64,000 nt of DNA, taken from the NCBI RefSeq assembly GCF_040183065.1, contig NC_091124.1, positions 61,698,501-61,762,500 on the forward strand, written 5' to 3'. Numbering within the stretch: the stretch's first letter is position 1; each line of letters opens with the position of its first letter. The stretch comes from Periplaneta americana. Its lineage: Eukaryota; Arthropoda; Insecta; Blattodea; Blattidae. The notes beneath the pieces were generated by a model, which worked only from the letters and a program-made list of their open reading frames with translations, ran no database searches and was not told the DNA's origin. The translations under genes and the position numbers were made by a program. This document shows positions 1 to 9,990 of the stretch, piece after piece.

Positions 1-110
1 TAGACCTATGAAGATTGCTCTTTAGCTTTGTGTTCAAGGAGGCATTGGTCTGTCAAACCTTTGTTACATGCCAAACAAGACATCTATTGTTACAGAATAT
101 AATAATTAAT

Positions 111-188
111 ATACATCTTGATTACACAACTATTAACACTGTATCACAAGTCTCATCACAGGAAAGTGTCATCATACATATTCCGAAA
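111..188 (+). repeat. Dispersed repeat, copy 1
   Basis: About 78 bp recur at 3643-3722 in the same orientation. Both copies start with the 20-mer ATACATCTTGATTACACAAC and both end near TATTCCGAAA, with diverged sequence between. No coding sequence or terminal repeats are visible, so the family is unknown. The rest of 1-356 is AT-rich and shows nothing else. Confidence 0.5.
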
Positions 189-358
189 TAATTAATAGGG
201 AAACATTAATTGATTATAGGCTACATATATAATTTAAAATAGCAAATTAACATTATTATTGCCAGTAATTCTAATCGGACTTAAGGACACTTTGTCCAAT
301 ACTGGTCAAGCGAGGTTTGTTAAAATACCATAATCCAGTTTAAATATTGACAATTCTA

Positions 359-1677
359 CGAGGCGCATCCAGAAAGTAAGTTTCCCGATTTTCCCCCCTT
401 GAAAGTAAACGTAATTAGCCATGTCAATTGCGCATGCGTAACAGATCTATGACATATCAATCATATGCCAGCTGGACAGGTCCCGCCTGGTGCCAGTAGC
501 GTGGCAGCAGTGGTCCGAAATGGAAGCTCTTATTCCTTCTCCCGCCGCCTGCGAGGTTCAGTCGGTGATAAAGTTCTTTAATGCACAAAGCATTGCGCCA
601 ATTGAAATTCATCGGCAGCTCTGTCAGGTCTATGGGCCGAACATCACGAGTAAGCAGATGGTGCGTCACTGGTGTAGGCAGTTTTCCGAAGGTCGTCAAA
701 GTGTCCATGATGAAGAGCGCAGTGGGTGACAGTCCCTCATCAATGATGATCGTGTTGAGCTGGTGCAGGAGTGCATCATGGAGAACCGTCGCTTCACGAT
801 TATGGAGCTGAGCAGCCATTTTCCGCAGATATCGGGATCCTTGTTGCATGAGATTGTCACTAAGCACCTGCTGTTCAAAAAAGTGTGTGCCAGTTGGGTG
901 CCGAAAAACCTGACACCCGAACACAAAATGCAATGTTTAGGAGCAGCACTGACATTTCTGCAACAGTATCACGATGACTGCGACGAGTTCCTTGACAGGA
1001 TCGTCACGGGCGATGAGACTTGGATTTCGCACTTCACCCCGGAAACCAAGCAGCAGTCAATGCATTGGTGGCATAGTGGATCTCCGGTCAGGACGAAATT
1101 CAAACAGACGCTGTCGGTACGGAAAGTGATGTGCATGGTGTTCTGGGACAGAAAGGGCATTCTGCTCATTGACTTCCTTCCAAGAGGTAAAACAGTGAAT
1201 GCTGACTGTTACTGTGAAACACTGCCATTCAAAACAAGAGGCGTGGAATGCTTACTGCAGGTGTTGTGCTCCTCCATGACAATGCTCGTCCACATACGGC
1301 TCGGCGCACAGCAGCTGTTTTGACGGAATTTGGCTGGGAGTTGTTTGATCATCCACCCTAAAGTCCTGGTCTTGCTCCCAGCGATTTTCACGTTTTCTTG
1401 CACCTCAAGAAATTCCTGTCCTCCGGTGAGTGTTTTGGCAATGACGAAGAGCTAAAGACGTCTGTCACACGCTGGTTTCATTCACAGGCGGCAGAGTTCT
1501 AAAACGGAGGGATACAAAAGTTGATCCCACGATACGACAAGTGGCTCAATTCTGATGGTGGCTATGTTGAAAAATAGCTGAAACATTGCTGTACCTGTTG
1601 CCAATAAATGTTTTCCTGAAAGTGTGTGTTCTTTTTTTTTTTTTAAATAGGGAAACTTACTTTCTGGATGCGCCTCG
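359..1677 (+). mobile_element. mariner-like DNA transposon, inactive
   Basis: The element has perfect 28-bp terminal inverted repeats at 359-386 and 1650-1677, beginning CGAGGCGCATCC. It is flanked by TA at 357-358 and 1678-1679, the target duplication of Tc1/mariner elements. Its 1319-bp length matches a full-size mariner. It holds one broken transposase on the plus strand. A T-rich run sits just inside the right repeat. The terminal repeat resembles that of the short mariner at 53829-54507, so the two are probably relatives. Identical ends with a broken gene suggest the ends were intact at insertion, possibly mobilised in trans. Confidence 0.95.
520..1577 (+). pseudogene. mariner transposase pseudogene (DD34D type)
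   Basis: An active mariner transposase cuts and pastes the element in the nucleus. The N-terminal helix-turn-helix region (520-720) includes the stretch VHDEERSG and runs into a premature stop at 727-729. The catalytic core follows, with TGDETWISHF near 1006-1035 carrying the first Asp and LHDNARPH near 1270-1295 carrying the second. The third region reads SPGLAPSDFH near 1360-1390 but is preceded by a stop in place of the usual Tyr codon of the PPY motif. A frame change occurs around 1200-1250, where part of the usual sequence seems lost. All three acidic positions remain, but the frame is interrupted at least three times, so no full protein can be made. Confidence 0.9.
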
Positions 1678-2084
1678 TAATATGGTCCTTATTCATTACT
1701 CCATTGGTTCTGCATTATGGACAGTATGGTAATGGGTAGAGAGACATTCTGTAGAGATAAACTGTCAAATAATCATGACCTGTGTAGAGACAGAGCAGTG
1801 TCCTGATGCTGTCCTCAGGAAATATCAAATATAAAGTAACAGAATTGTAATAGTGTATTGACAGATTAGAACATGTTGCTACTCGCAAGATTATTAATAG
1901 TCTATGTCTACAATTTATTATATCTGGAAATATTGTTGATAACAAAGCTCTGCCATTTATACTCCATCTAAAATAAGCTTCGGTACAACCCACAAAATAC
2001 TACATCAATTTTGAGTAAAGTAGGCTCATATTTTGTTATTTTCCCCTTCACAATAATTTAAGACTTGTCCTGGCACCACATAAT

Positions 2085-2085
2085 C

Positions 2086-2120
<35 letters not shown>
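2085..2120. repeat. AAT microsatellite
   Basis: An uninterrupted run of about twelve ATA/AAT triplets. The 150 bp that follow (TCATCGGGGTAATG onward) look like a diverged repeat body, but no partner copy was found in this window. The stretch 1680-2080 shows no other feature. Confidence 0.9.
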
Positions 2121-2424
2121 CCTATCCTATCATCGGGGTAATGTAACTCTGCCTTCCAGGCGCCCCAACCTCAGAAATGGATTGATTACACCTAAGCCAC
2201 TGCCAGGAGCAAAGACCAGAAATATCAGAAGAAAACCTGGTGGTGTTAGAAAAAAAATAATTGGAACGTCTTGATATCATGATATTTGGAGTAGAAAATT
2301 AAAATTGAAATCCTTCTGTAATGGCTATGACAAAGTCTCATCTATTCACATTGAGAATTCAGATGAAATGTTCTTGTATTGTAGATACAAATATAATTTA
2401 TACAGTTGTTCTACAGATTTTCAG

Positions 2425-2581
2425 TTAAAAGTCTTGGTAAGGGACCCTTCTAGACTCCGTGAAGATCTACGAAGCAAAGTTGAAGTAATACAAGGAGATG
2501 TGACTAATGCATCAGATATGTTTCGAACTGTGGAAGGACAGGATGCTGTTGTGGTTGTATTAGGAACCAGAGACAGTCTCA
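2425..2581 (+). CDS. BLVRB: Biliverdin reductase B / flavin reductase (NADPH), one internal exon
   Basis: This exon encodes about 52 residues of an NAD(P)-binding Rossmann protein of the BLVRB family. These cytosolic enzymes use NADPH to reduce flavins and biliverdin. The peptide has VLVRDPSRL (the strand and Arg after the first beta-alpha-beta unit, which selects NADPH), then GDV, then GQDAVVVVLGTRDSLS, the hallmark of the second half of the nucleotide-binding fold. The acceptor is TTTTCAG at 2418-2424 and the donor is GTAAGT at 2582. The upstream exon with the glycine-rich GATGxTG loop must lie before this or outside the window. Downstream exons were not found before the NAA80 exons, so the gene may be incomplete here or its later exons may be diverged. 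Confidence 0.75.
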
Positions 2582-2610
2582 GTAAGTACTAAGCAGTATT
2601 ATGACTATAC

Positions 2611-2810
2611 TCAGTGCATTTCGAACTAGCAGATCCAGGTCACGTACAAACCACGCACGAGTTACTGAACTGAACTGTGAACTGAAGCACTGGTAATCCC
2701 ACCTGTCCAGCTGACTTTAGTTGAGGAGAATGGTCCAGGATTGAGGGTAAGCACACGTGGCAATTGCAGTCCATTGCTTGACCTTCATCTGCCAGTTCGA
2801 AATGTGCTGA
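2611..2810. mobile_element. Small inverted-repeat element (MITE candidate)
   Basis: The 24-bp arms at 2611-2634 (TCAGTGCATTTCGAACTAGC and on) and 2787-2810 are inverted copies of each other with three mismatches. They enclose about 150 bp without coding potential. No clear target duplication is visible. The element lies just downstream of the reductase exon, in intron or intergenic DNA. Confidence 0.5.
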
Positions 2811-3642
2811 ATATAGATATTGTAACTTAATCTGAATTTGTTGGTATAGGCCCTACTTGGCTCTGAATATTCTTACAAGTGGCTAGTGCTTCATGGATTA
2901 AAAAGAAATGATAATGTCAAGCTCTGTTCGTAGTGTCAGTAAACGTTTTAAATCTCGGAGACAGATCTCTAAAGTTTAGCATGCATCAGAGAATGAAGTC
3001 AATTAAAATTATTCATATTGAATACATTGGTTTCATACCGTATATAAGACACACTATATCATTTTTGTTATATAAAATGGGCGAAATGAATGTGTGAAGA
3101 TAAAGTATCATGTGATCAAATTTTTTCCCATGGCATTGTACAGAAAAAATATAGTAGGCCTAAACATAAAAAGATTACAGTATATAGTTTTCAGATTTCA
3201 ATGAAAATATGTAACCCTTTTGCTAAAGAATATCTGTCATATAATGTTACTGTTTCACAATTAATGTGCGGAAATTCTTAAAATTTTATTTTATTTTAAG
3301 ATGTGAACATAACAGGCAAAGTTAGTATGAATGAAATAATAATCTTAATACAAGGCAACAGGATGTAATATAAGCTATATGTCATTTTCAGAAATTTATT
3401 ATAGGTGCATTTGAATTGTGGTAAGCTTTGTCTTCTAGGCAGCCTTCACTTGAAGGAAGCTGAATAAAATTTATTCAATAATAATAATAATATAAAATAT
3501 ATCTATTTCTACTAAGCTATGCAATCTATTATAAATTCACTGCTTAGAGAAATTATAGGCATAATAAACAGAATTTGAAATGTGGTAGTCTAAATCAGTT
3601 AGGCCTATTTATAATTTTATTATTACTTACAAACAAAAATTT
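2811..3642. other. Anonymous AT-rich DNA
   Basis: No exon, repeat family or RNA gene was recognised. A short AATAATAATAATA run near 3477-3491 follows GAATAAAATTTATTC and may be the tail of an old insertion. Confidence 0.4.
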
Positions 3643-3722
3643 ATACATCTTGATTACACAACTTTATATACTGTAACTTAGTATTTAACACGTGAAAGCA
3701 ATATAAACTTTATATTCCGAAA
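3643..3722 (+). repeat. Dispersed repeat, copy 2
   Basis: Second copy of the unit at 111-188, sharing ATACATCTTGATTACACAAC at its start and TATATTCCGAAA at its end. The remaining DNA up to 4527 is AT-rich and unassigned. Confidence 0.5.
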
Positions 3723-4524
3723 CAAAAATTTACTTCTAATTTTATTATTACTGCAGACAAAAATTTGTAAACACAACATTTCCTATATCATTCCATGGGC
3801 CTTACCATTCTTCGAATTAAATTTTTAAAGTAAAGTATTTGCTTAAAAGTTGATAAACAGAAGTGAATTCATAAGGCTGATTATGTTTCTGAAAAGTGTT
3901 AATACTCATGATGTGGAATTTTACGGTTAAATTAACAAAAGTTATTACATTATTCTATTTTGGTATTTAAAACTTCCATTTTAATATTTAGATAAGATAC
4001 CAGTAAATACCAAAGTTTTTGGTCCTGTTAATGTCATTAATACTCCAAAAGTTTTCGAACTTGGTATTTTACAGTAATACCGGTATAACATTTTCTGGAC
4101 CCTATTAGAATTTACAGTAAATGTTAAGATTAAATTAACACTGTCACGCCTTTTTTTATTTATTTGGACCATCCGAGATTTTAAGATTAACTTACGTTTG
4201 TGAAAAACCTAAATTTTGTCAGCATAGTAAATCGACAGCTCAGTTCTGGCTTTCAGTAAGTTTTGTGATTGATGCACTGTAGTACTTTGAGGTGTTTATG
4301 AGGTCATAAAATTCATTGCATGAAAGCTTTTGGGCCCCTCACTAATTTTTTTTACAGTAGAAGTTTTTCTTTTTCTGCTAACTAAATATTATCCATATTA
4401 AGAAAAACTGCATTGGAGCAGTTGTTTACAGGAAAAGAGAATAGCAAAAGTTCATGAAATATCAATATGACCCAATCCATATAATGCTCTTATGTAAACA
4501 TTATTTTACTGTTTCCGTTTTTTT

Positions 4525-4527
<3 letters not shown>

Positions 4528-4562
<35 letters not shown>
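4528..4562. repeat. GA microsatellite
   Basis: A run of about 17 GA dinucleotides preceded by a T tract. The DNA from 4563 to about 5020 holds no recognised feature. Confidence 0.9.
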
Positions 4563-4563
<1 letters not shown>

Positions 4564-5019
4564 ATTTTCTTTTCCTTGAGGGATTTCCTTTGTTGAAGGA
4601 TTATTTATGAATGGCCCTCTCGTTCCAGTATTAAAGCTTATGGTTTGCTAATGATTTTATCCATGTTTATTGAGTGGTGGAATTGAAACTGTTTAGATCA
4701 GTCAGTTTAAAACTGAATTTTGCGATGTATAATGCTCTCAAGCCTTATGAAGCTATAAGAGCAATATCTTTAGGTGAAATATGGACGAAATATGTGCAAT
4801 GATGGTGGAGTACCAGGTATCAATGTTTATACTATGCAGAAAATATTTAAAAGATGCAGAAAACTTCACATTATCTCTTGAAGAACTGGACGAGCATCAG
4901 AAAAAAAAATAGATTACTGTCAGGAATGATCCATATCTATGATTAAAAGTTTGATGGAAGAAGTAGATTGGAGAAAACAGAATTCATATCTTGAAGGCCA
5001 GGCAAGAATCCCTCGCTGA

Positions 5020-5435
5020 CATATCAACATTGACTTTGGCTTGGCTTTTTCAGGGATGGACTCATGAAGAATCTATGCACCTAGTTTCTTACAAGTCCAT
5101 TGTGCGCCCTATATATGCAGTGACCGTCCAAGTATGACGTGAACTGCGTGCCATTCGTGAATCTGATGCCAACAGGTGGTCCATCCTATCTCAGCACTGA
5201 CAGAGTAAGGTTCTATCTCCAAACGAGTGCCTGTTAAACCATAGGGTCCATAGCGCCAGGCTCATAAAATGAAATGAGGGGAAAGTGAAGAGTTTGGTGG
5301 AGTGAAAGAGGGAAACAGGACTACCTAGAGGAAAAACCCTCTGCATTGTCTTTCTTGTTCACCGCAATTTCCAGCACAATCAGATAAGGGATTGAATCCA
5401 GGCTGCCTGGATGGAAAATTAGCATGCCTGTGTGT
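5020..5435 (-). repeat. Dispersed repeat family R1, copy a
   Basis: Read on the minus strand, this copy matches 6730-7195 over most of its length and 58660-58805 over its 3' part. Shared landmarks are GGATTCACGAATG, CATATATAGGGCGCACAATG, AGGCACTCGT and CCTCATTTCAT. One end carries GCCTGGATTCAATCCC, which resembles a decayed tRNA B box, so the family may be a long SINE. No target duplication was found. The stretch 5440-6200 shows nothing else. Confidence 0.6.
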
Positions 5436-6224
5436 ATAGTGGAAAAATGTTTAAGTGAGAGATTGCATTGTTTATATTGATATTTCACTAATGTTGCCTT
5501 CCCTCCCCTCCCCCCCTTGGTTCATTATTAGTAAATGGAGAGGCTGTTTCGTTAATATTTTGAAAAAATAACCATTATTTTTCTTGAATGGTAAGTGGTG
5601 TACTTGCAGAATTTGATCTGGAATCTGGGTTTGTTTTTTATCTATTAATGGAGTCTTTTCTAATGTAATGTACCTATTAGCGTTTATTATCAGCTAACAG
5701 AGATGGGTAGTAACTTAGTTTGTTGCCACCAAACACCGATTTTCTGCTTGTGAATGAGTACTTCATGCAGGAGTCTGGCTCTTCTATACTCCAAAATAGG
5801 TTGTTTTAAAAATTAATATATCTACGCAGGTTGAACGAGGCTTTCTCTGAAGGGTGAAAAAGGAATGGGTCTATCTCTCCATCATAAACATGGCCCAAAA
5901 TTCACCTGCAAAACTTGCACCTAAAAATGTGATCACTGTATCATTGTAACATTATAGGGTTTTAGTAGTTTGGTTGCTTTCTGAACTGAACCATAGGAGA
6001 TTCCTGTTTATTGAGAAAGCCACTTAAGAGGTTTTTTTAGGAGAATTTTCTAGCCGAAATGCAATGTCCAAACTTTCCTTCAGTAAATGCTCTTACATGT
6101 ACAGTTGAGTTTGTTGTCTATAACACTTCCAGTTATACAAAAGGAGCGTAATTTCGGCTTTCCGCAGAATTCTGCATCAGTGCATGTCGCCAATATTTTT
6201 TTACAGATAGTTCATGATTTGTTT

Positions 6225-6325
6225 GAAACAGGGTGATTACCAATAATGTATGGCCTCCACGATCTCCTGACCTTACACTTGTGATTCTTATCACTGAGGC
6301 ATTCTTAAGGAAAGAATGTACGAAA
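6225..6325 (+). pseudogene. Fragment of a Tc1/mariner-type transposase
   Basis: A short plus-strand frame reads WPPRSPDLTLVIL, close to the WPPRSPDLTP motif that carries the last catalytic acidic residue in many insect Tc1/mariner-type transposases. The Asp expected four residues on is lost. No ends or flanking coding sequence were found. This is a fossil scrap and could be chance similarity. Confidence 0.35.
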
Positions 6326-6729
6326 CACACCCACATAGCCTAACTTAGACGAAATGAGAAATACCTAGCAGAAAAATAGCCTCTATTTCATGGCATTAAT
6401 TGTAATGAGTGAAGGAAAATTTCTAAAGCCAGTATCAGAAATTTATACATAGAAGACGAAGGAGGATGATTTCAACACCTTCTTGAGTAAATTAGGTTAG
6501 TAAAACAATTTTTAACACTTTTTTTCCGTGGATAGTCTTGAAAGATAGTTACCAATGTTGTGCTATGGAACCAGCCTAGACTCATGACCCAATATTAAAA
6601 AGACAAATGTTTGCAGAAATATGGAATCAGTCAGGATTCAGGTGCATTTGTCAATTGTTAGAAAAATGCAATATAACGAGGATATAAACAGAGTTTGACG
6701 CTTTTTAATTTTTCTTTCAGAAATCCCAT

Positions 6730-7195
6730 CACTTATTGCCACTTCTGTGGCTGAAATTTCAGTGCACTGGTCTTTTATCCAGGTGGCCTGGGTTCCATCT
6801 AGCAAGGTCGTGATGGAATTTGTTGGGTTTTTTCTCGCAGTACTCCAATTTCCCTTTCTTCTTCCAGCAACACACTCCACCTTCCCCTCATTTCATCAAT
6901 TGTCGGTAATGATTAAAATAGTCTGGGTAAAGTCTTTTGTTTCTGATTCTGATATAGGAAGGGCTAGGGAATCTGGCCCCTTGAGCTCACCAGGCACTCG
7001 TCTGAGGATAAGACTTGGTTCTATCAGGTCTGAGACAGGATGGCTCATTTATCATTATTGGATTCACGAATGTCACCCAGGTCACTTCTCGAACTCAGAC
7101 AATCACCGCATATATAGGGCGCACAATGGGCAAAAGCAAGTGTAAGTGCAAAGATCCGTCCTGATTTCGGTCCTCAAAAAGCCAAGCAAGTCTAT
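6730..7195 (+). repeat. Dispersed repeat family R1, copy b
   Basis: Plus-strand copy of the repeat at 5020-5435, beginning near TGGCCTGGGTTCCATC (a tRNA-like B-box remnant) and running through CCTCATTTCATC, AGGCACTCGTCTGAGG, GGATTCACGAATG and the GCACAATGGG block. It overlaps a spurious open frame that I do not treat as a gene. It lies upstream of the first recognised NAA80 exon, probably in an intron. The DNA from 7196 to 7730 is unassigned. Confidence 0.6.
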
Positions 7196-7730
7196 CACTG
7201 ATTTGTTAGTTGTTTTACTAAGGTTGGCCAGACGTGGCGGATGGATTGCAGGAAATATTTCTCTCCCTATGCTATGTGATCAGTGGATTTTGTCATTTGC
7301 CTATGAAAGACATTTCTCACGTAAGAACCACATATAGAAGATCATTCACAAAAGAATTACTATGTTAGATACTCTCTGCAGCCCATACTGATATAGAAAC
7401 ATCTGAGCAGATGGCACCTAAAATGTGAGTCATGGATTACTGCTTTTAACCACACTCTGTAAGAGAAATGGAGAAGAAAGAGCTTGATTGGGTGCAGAGT
7501 TGGTGAAGGTAGGCAGCAAGTAGTTAAAAGATAGTGGGGTGAATTCCCCATCCAGCTGTCATTTGTCTCTAATCCTACTGTAGAGTGTGATGTCATAATT
7601 CATAAGAATTCATGGAAAAAACTTCAACAAAATTAATCCCCCTGCTCTCTGCTTTAAGCTTTATTTTGTACCTCTGTGTGAATTTTAAAGGATTGTAATA
7701 ACCTAAAAAATAATTTCTTTTTGGGTTGAG

Positions 7731-7855
7731 AACACTGAAGATGTTTCGTGATGAATTACCTACTTGCCTTGTACTGGTCCTTTCACACGAAGTCCTGGGC
7801 CATAGTAAAATATCGCCAATTCCAAGTATTCCATCAGGATGTTTCATAGAATCAG
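7731..7855 (+). CDS. NAA80: NAA80 (actin N-terminal acetyltransferase), exon n-2
   Basis: This exon encodes the middle of a GNAT-fold N-acetyltransferase of the NAA80 (NAT6/FUS2) family. In animals NAA80 acetylates the processed N-terminus of actin in the cytosol, using acetyl-CoA. The peptide (TLKMFRDELPTCLVLVLS, then VLGHSKISPIPSIPSGCFIES) aligns with the beta-2/beta-3 region of human NAA80. The acceptor is TTGAG at 7726-7730. The donor at 7856 is GTTTGC, a weak match to consensus. One base (G) is left over and joins TG of the next exon to make a Val codon, so the phase fits exactly. The exon with the expected WPRS motif, which should precede this one, was not found with confidence. Confidence 0.8.
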
Positions 7856-7895
7856 GTTTGCAAAGAGAAAATATTAATTTTCTCATCAAAATGCT

Positions 7896-8330
7896 GTGGA
7901 GTAATGGTTAGCATGTCTAACCGTGAGATCTGACCTGAGTTCAAATCCTGGTTGGGACAAGTTACCTGGTTGAGGTATTTTCCTGGGTTTTCCCTTAATC
8001 CTTTCAGAACGGCCCCGAGGTTCACTCAGCCTCCTATAAAATTGAGTACCAGGCCTTTCCCGGGGATAAAAGGCGGTCAGAGCGTGGTGCCGACCACACC
8101 ACCTCATTCTAGTGCCGAGGTCATGGAAAGCATGGGGCTCTACCTCCATGCCCCTCAAGTGCCTTCATGGCATGTTACGGGGATACCTTTACCATTAAGA
8201 GAAAATGCTGGGTAACTTTCAGTGCTGGACCTTGGACTCATTTTGCTGGCATTATGACCTTCATTTCACTCAGAAGCTAGATAACCATTGCAGTGGATAA
8301 AACATCGTAATATATAAACTAATTAAAAAA
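7896..8330 (+). mobile_element. tRNA-derived SINE, long composite copy
   Basis: The head has a box A-like TGGAGTAATGGTTAGC and a box B GAGTTCAAATCC at 7937-7948, as in RNA polymerase III promoters. The body then reads CAAGTTACCTGGTTGAGG and GGGTTTTCCCTTAA. It shares head and tail with the 249-bp SINE at 19256-19504 but carries about 195 extra bases (roughly 8002-8196). Imperfect target duplications flank it: TCTCATCAAAATGCT at 7881-7895 and TCTCTTCATAAATGCT at 8331-8346. It lies in an NAA80 intron. Confidence 0.85.
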
Positions 8331-8805
8331 TCTCTTCATAAATGCTCAATACTATTTTGTCACATTACAGGCAGACGATTGGCATCTAGAAACGATGTTT
8401 GATTTTTTATTGCAAGCACTGTACCTGAATTTAGTTCACAGTTCCATGAGAAACATGAGGAAATATATTCTAAGACAAAGACAACAGTTGTTACTTGTAC
8501 TTCATGCAGTCAAGTAATATTATTTCGTACTTGACACAGTTCTTATGTGTTGGGCCAGTTTTACCCGTATTTGAAGAAGAGAACAATAAAACTCTTGAAA
8601 GAAAAAATATAATGCAGCATTAGTGACTAGTTTCCAGATTTTTTTCCATCCATGTTCTTATTTTATTAGAAAGAAATAATTGTAAAAAGACAAAAGAACA
8701 TTTTATATAGTGACAGAATCTTCTTTCAGTCTCAGTAACACAAAATAAGTGATAATAAAGTTAATAGTTGTACTAGTGCTGCTGCTGGTGATGGTCGCTA
8801 TGGTG
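8331..8805. other. NAA80 intron, anonymous
   Basis: Apart from the SINE target duplication at its start, no exon, RNA gene or repeat was recognised in this intron segment. Confidence 0.4.
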
Positions 8806-8814
8806 GTAATAATA

Positions 8815-8867
<53 letters not shown>

Positions 8868-8868
8868 T
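8806..8868. repeat. AAT microsatellite
   Basis: About 20 AAT/ATA triplets with one AGT interruption near the left end, inside an NAA80 intron. Confidence 0.9.
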
Positions 8869-9070
8869 TATTTTTTAATGACAATGTCTTATTAATAATT
8901 AAGGAATATTTGTAATGCATGCCTACACAGTGATTAGAATGAACACTCTGATTTATTCACTATTTATTCTTATCAATTGAAATTCTGGAAAGTGATAAGA
9001 GTTAAATCCATGAAATATAATAGATTCAAGGATGAAAGAAATTTTGACCAGATTGTGCTTTTACTTGCAG

Positions 9071-9146
9071 TGGTGATTCATCCTGATTACAGAGGAAAGG
9101 GACTTGGGAAATTCATCATGGCATGCACAGAAGATTATGTCAGAAG
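9071..9146 (+). CDS. NAA80: NAA80, exon n-1 (acetyl-CoA loop)
   Basis: This 76-nt exon encodes VIHPDYRGKGLGKFIMACTE and a little more. It holds the R-G-x-G-x-G/A motif (RGKGLG) that binds the pyrophosphate of acetyl-CoA in GNAT enzymes, and the helix after it. The acceptor is CTTGCAG at 9064-9070 and the donor is GTAACA at 9147. Two bases enter from the previous exon's codon and two are left for the next, which supplies T to finish a Ser codon. Phase agreement on both sides is strong evidence that this is a real coding exon. Confidence 0.85.
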
Positions 9147-9284
9147 GTAACAGAAGATACAACTGAATTGTTCTGATGCTTGTAGTTCCTTAACTTGTCA
9201 CTTTTGAATTTAAGAGTGCCTCTTACATTTGAGGAGCGTGTTTCATTGAAGGGGATCGTCTCCTTTCATGATTCAGCAACATTA

Positions 9285-9385
9285 CTGAGTTGGGCGAGAG
9301 TTTGTATCCTGCTTGGGCTGCCCCTCTTCCTTTCTCCAAGGTTTTCCCAGCTATAAGACGAATGTCAGGTAATTCGCTAAAATAC
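9285..9385 (+). repeat. Degenerate SINE body (family S2)
   Basis: The stretch around GGTTTTCCCAGCTATAAGAC and GAATGTCAGGTAATTCG matches the body of the S2 SINE at 9783-9990. The tRNA-like head is decayed. It lies in the long last NAA80 intron. Confidence 0.5.
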
Positions 9386-9782
9386 TATCACGCTGTGTAG
9401 ATCATAATATACTGATAAACAAATTACCTACAATCTTTGGATGAATGACACGCTATTGAAATATTCCAACACCATCAGAGGATATAAAGCAATGTATTAG
9501 TGATGTGTATACAACCATTCAGTAGACAACACTAGAACGATCTATGGCGCCATACATCCAAAGATTGTAATTATACATTAATTCGAATTGTCAACACTTT
9601 GAGCAGAACATGTAAATGTGCTGTTTTAGTAGGAATATCAAAGTGCCATTTCACATTGAACTAGTAAGTACGTACTGGTACCTACACTATGAGTTCTACA
9701 TTCCTTTGCACCCCTCACTGTTTTGTTTATTAGATTGGTACATTTGTGATACATTTTTGAATAGGCCTTGAAGAGGTTAAGA

Positions 9783-9990
9783 GCCACCGGCATAGCTCAT
9801 TCGGCTAAGGCACTTGCCTGCCAATCCTGAGTTGTACTCGGGTGTGGGTCCGAGTCCCACTTGGGCTAATTACCTGGTTGGGTTTTTTCCAGGTTTTCCC
9901 CAACCATAAGGCGAATGTCAGGTAATCTATGGCGAATCCTCGGTCTCAGCTTGTTAAATATCATCTCAATATCAATTCCACCGATGCTAG
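9783..9990 (+). mobile_element. tRNA-derived SINE, family S2
   Basis: The head is tRNA-like: GCCACCGGCATAGCTCATTC with a box A-like TAGCTCATTCGGCTAAGG, and a box B GGGTCCGAGTCCC near 9846. The body has TTACCTGGTTGGG, the TTTTCC repeat and GCGAATGTCAGGTAATC. A related copy is at 15853-16070. No clear target duplication was seen. Confidence 0.75.

Noticed and set aside
4594-4640. Possible NAA80 exon reading EWPSRSS, recalling the expected WPRS motif
   Set aside because: A stop lies just upstream in the frame, and no donor gives the phase needed to join the exon at 7731.
6747-7145. 132-residue plus-strand open frame
   Set aside because: It lies within a dispersed repeat that also occurs at 5020-5435 on the other strand and has no protein domain.
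7952-8215. 87-residue frame rich in Pro and Ser
   Set aside because: It is the body of the composite SINE, read in an arbitrary frame.
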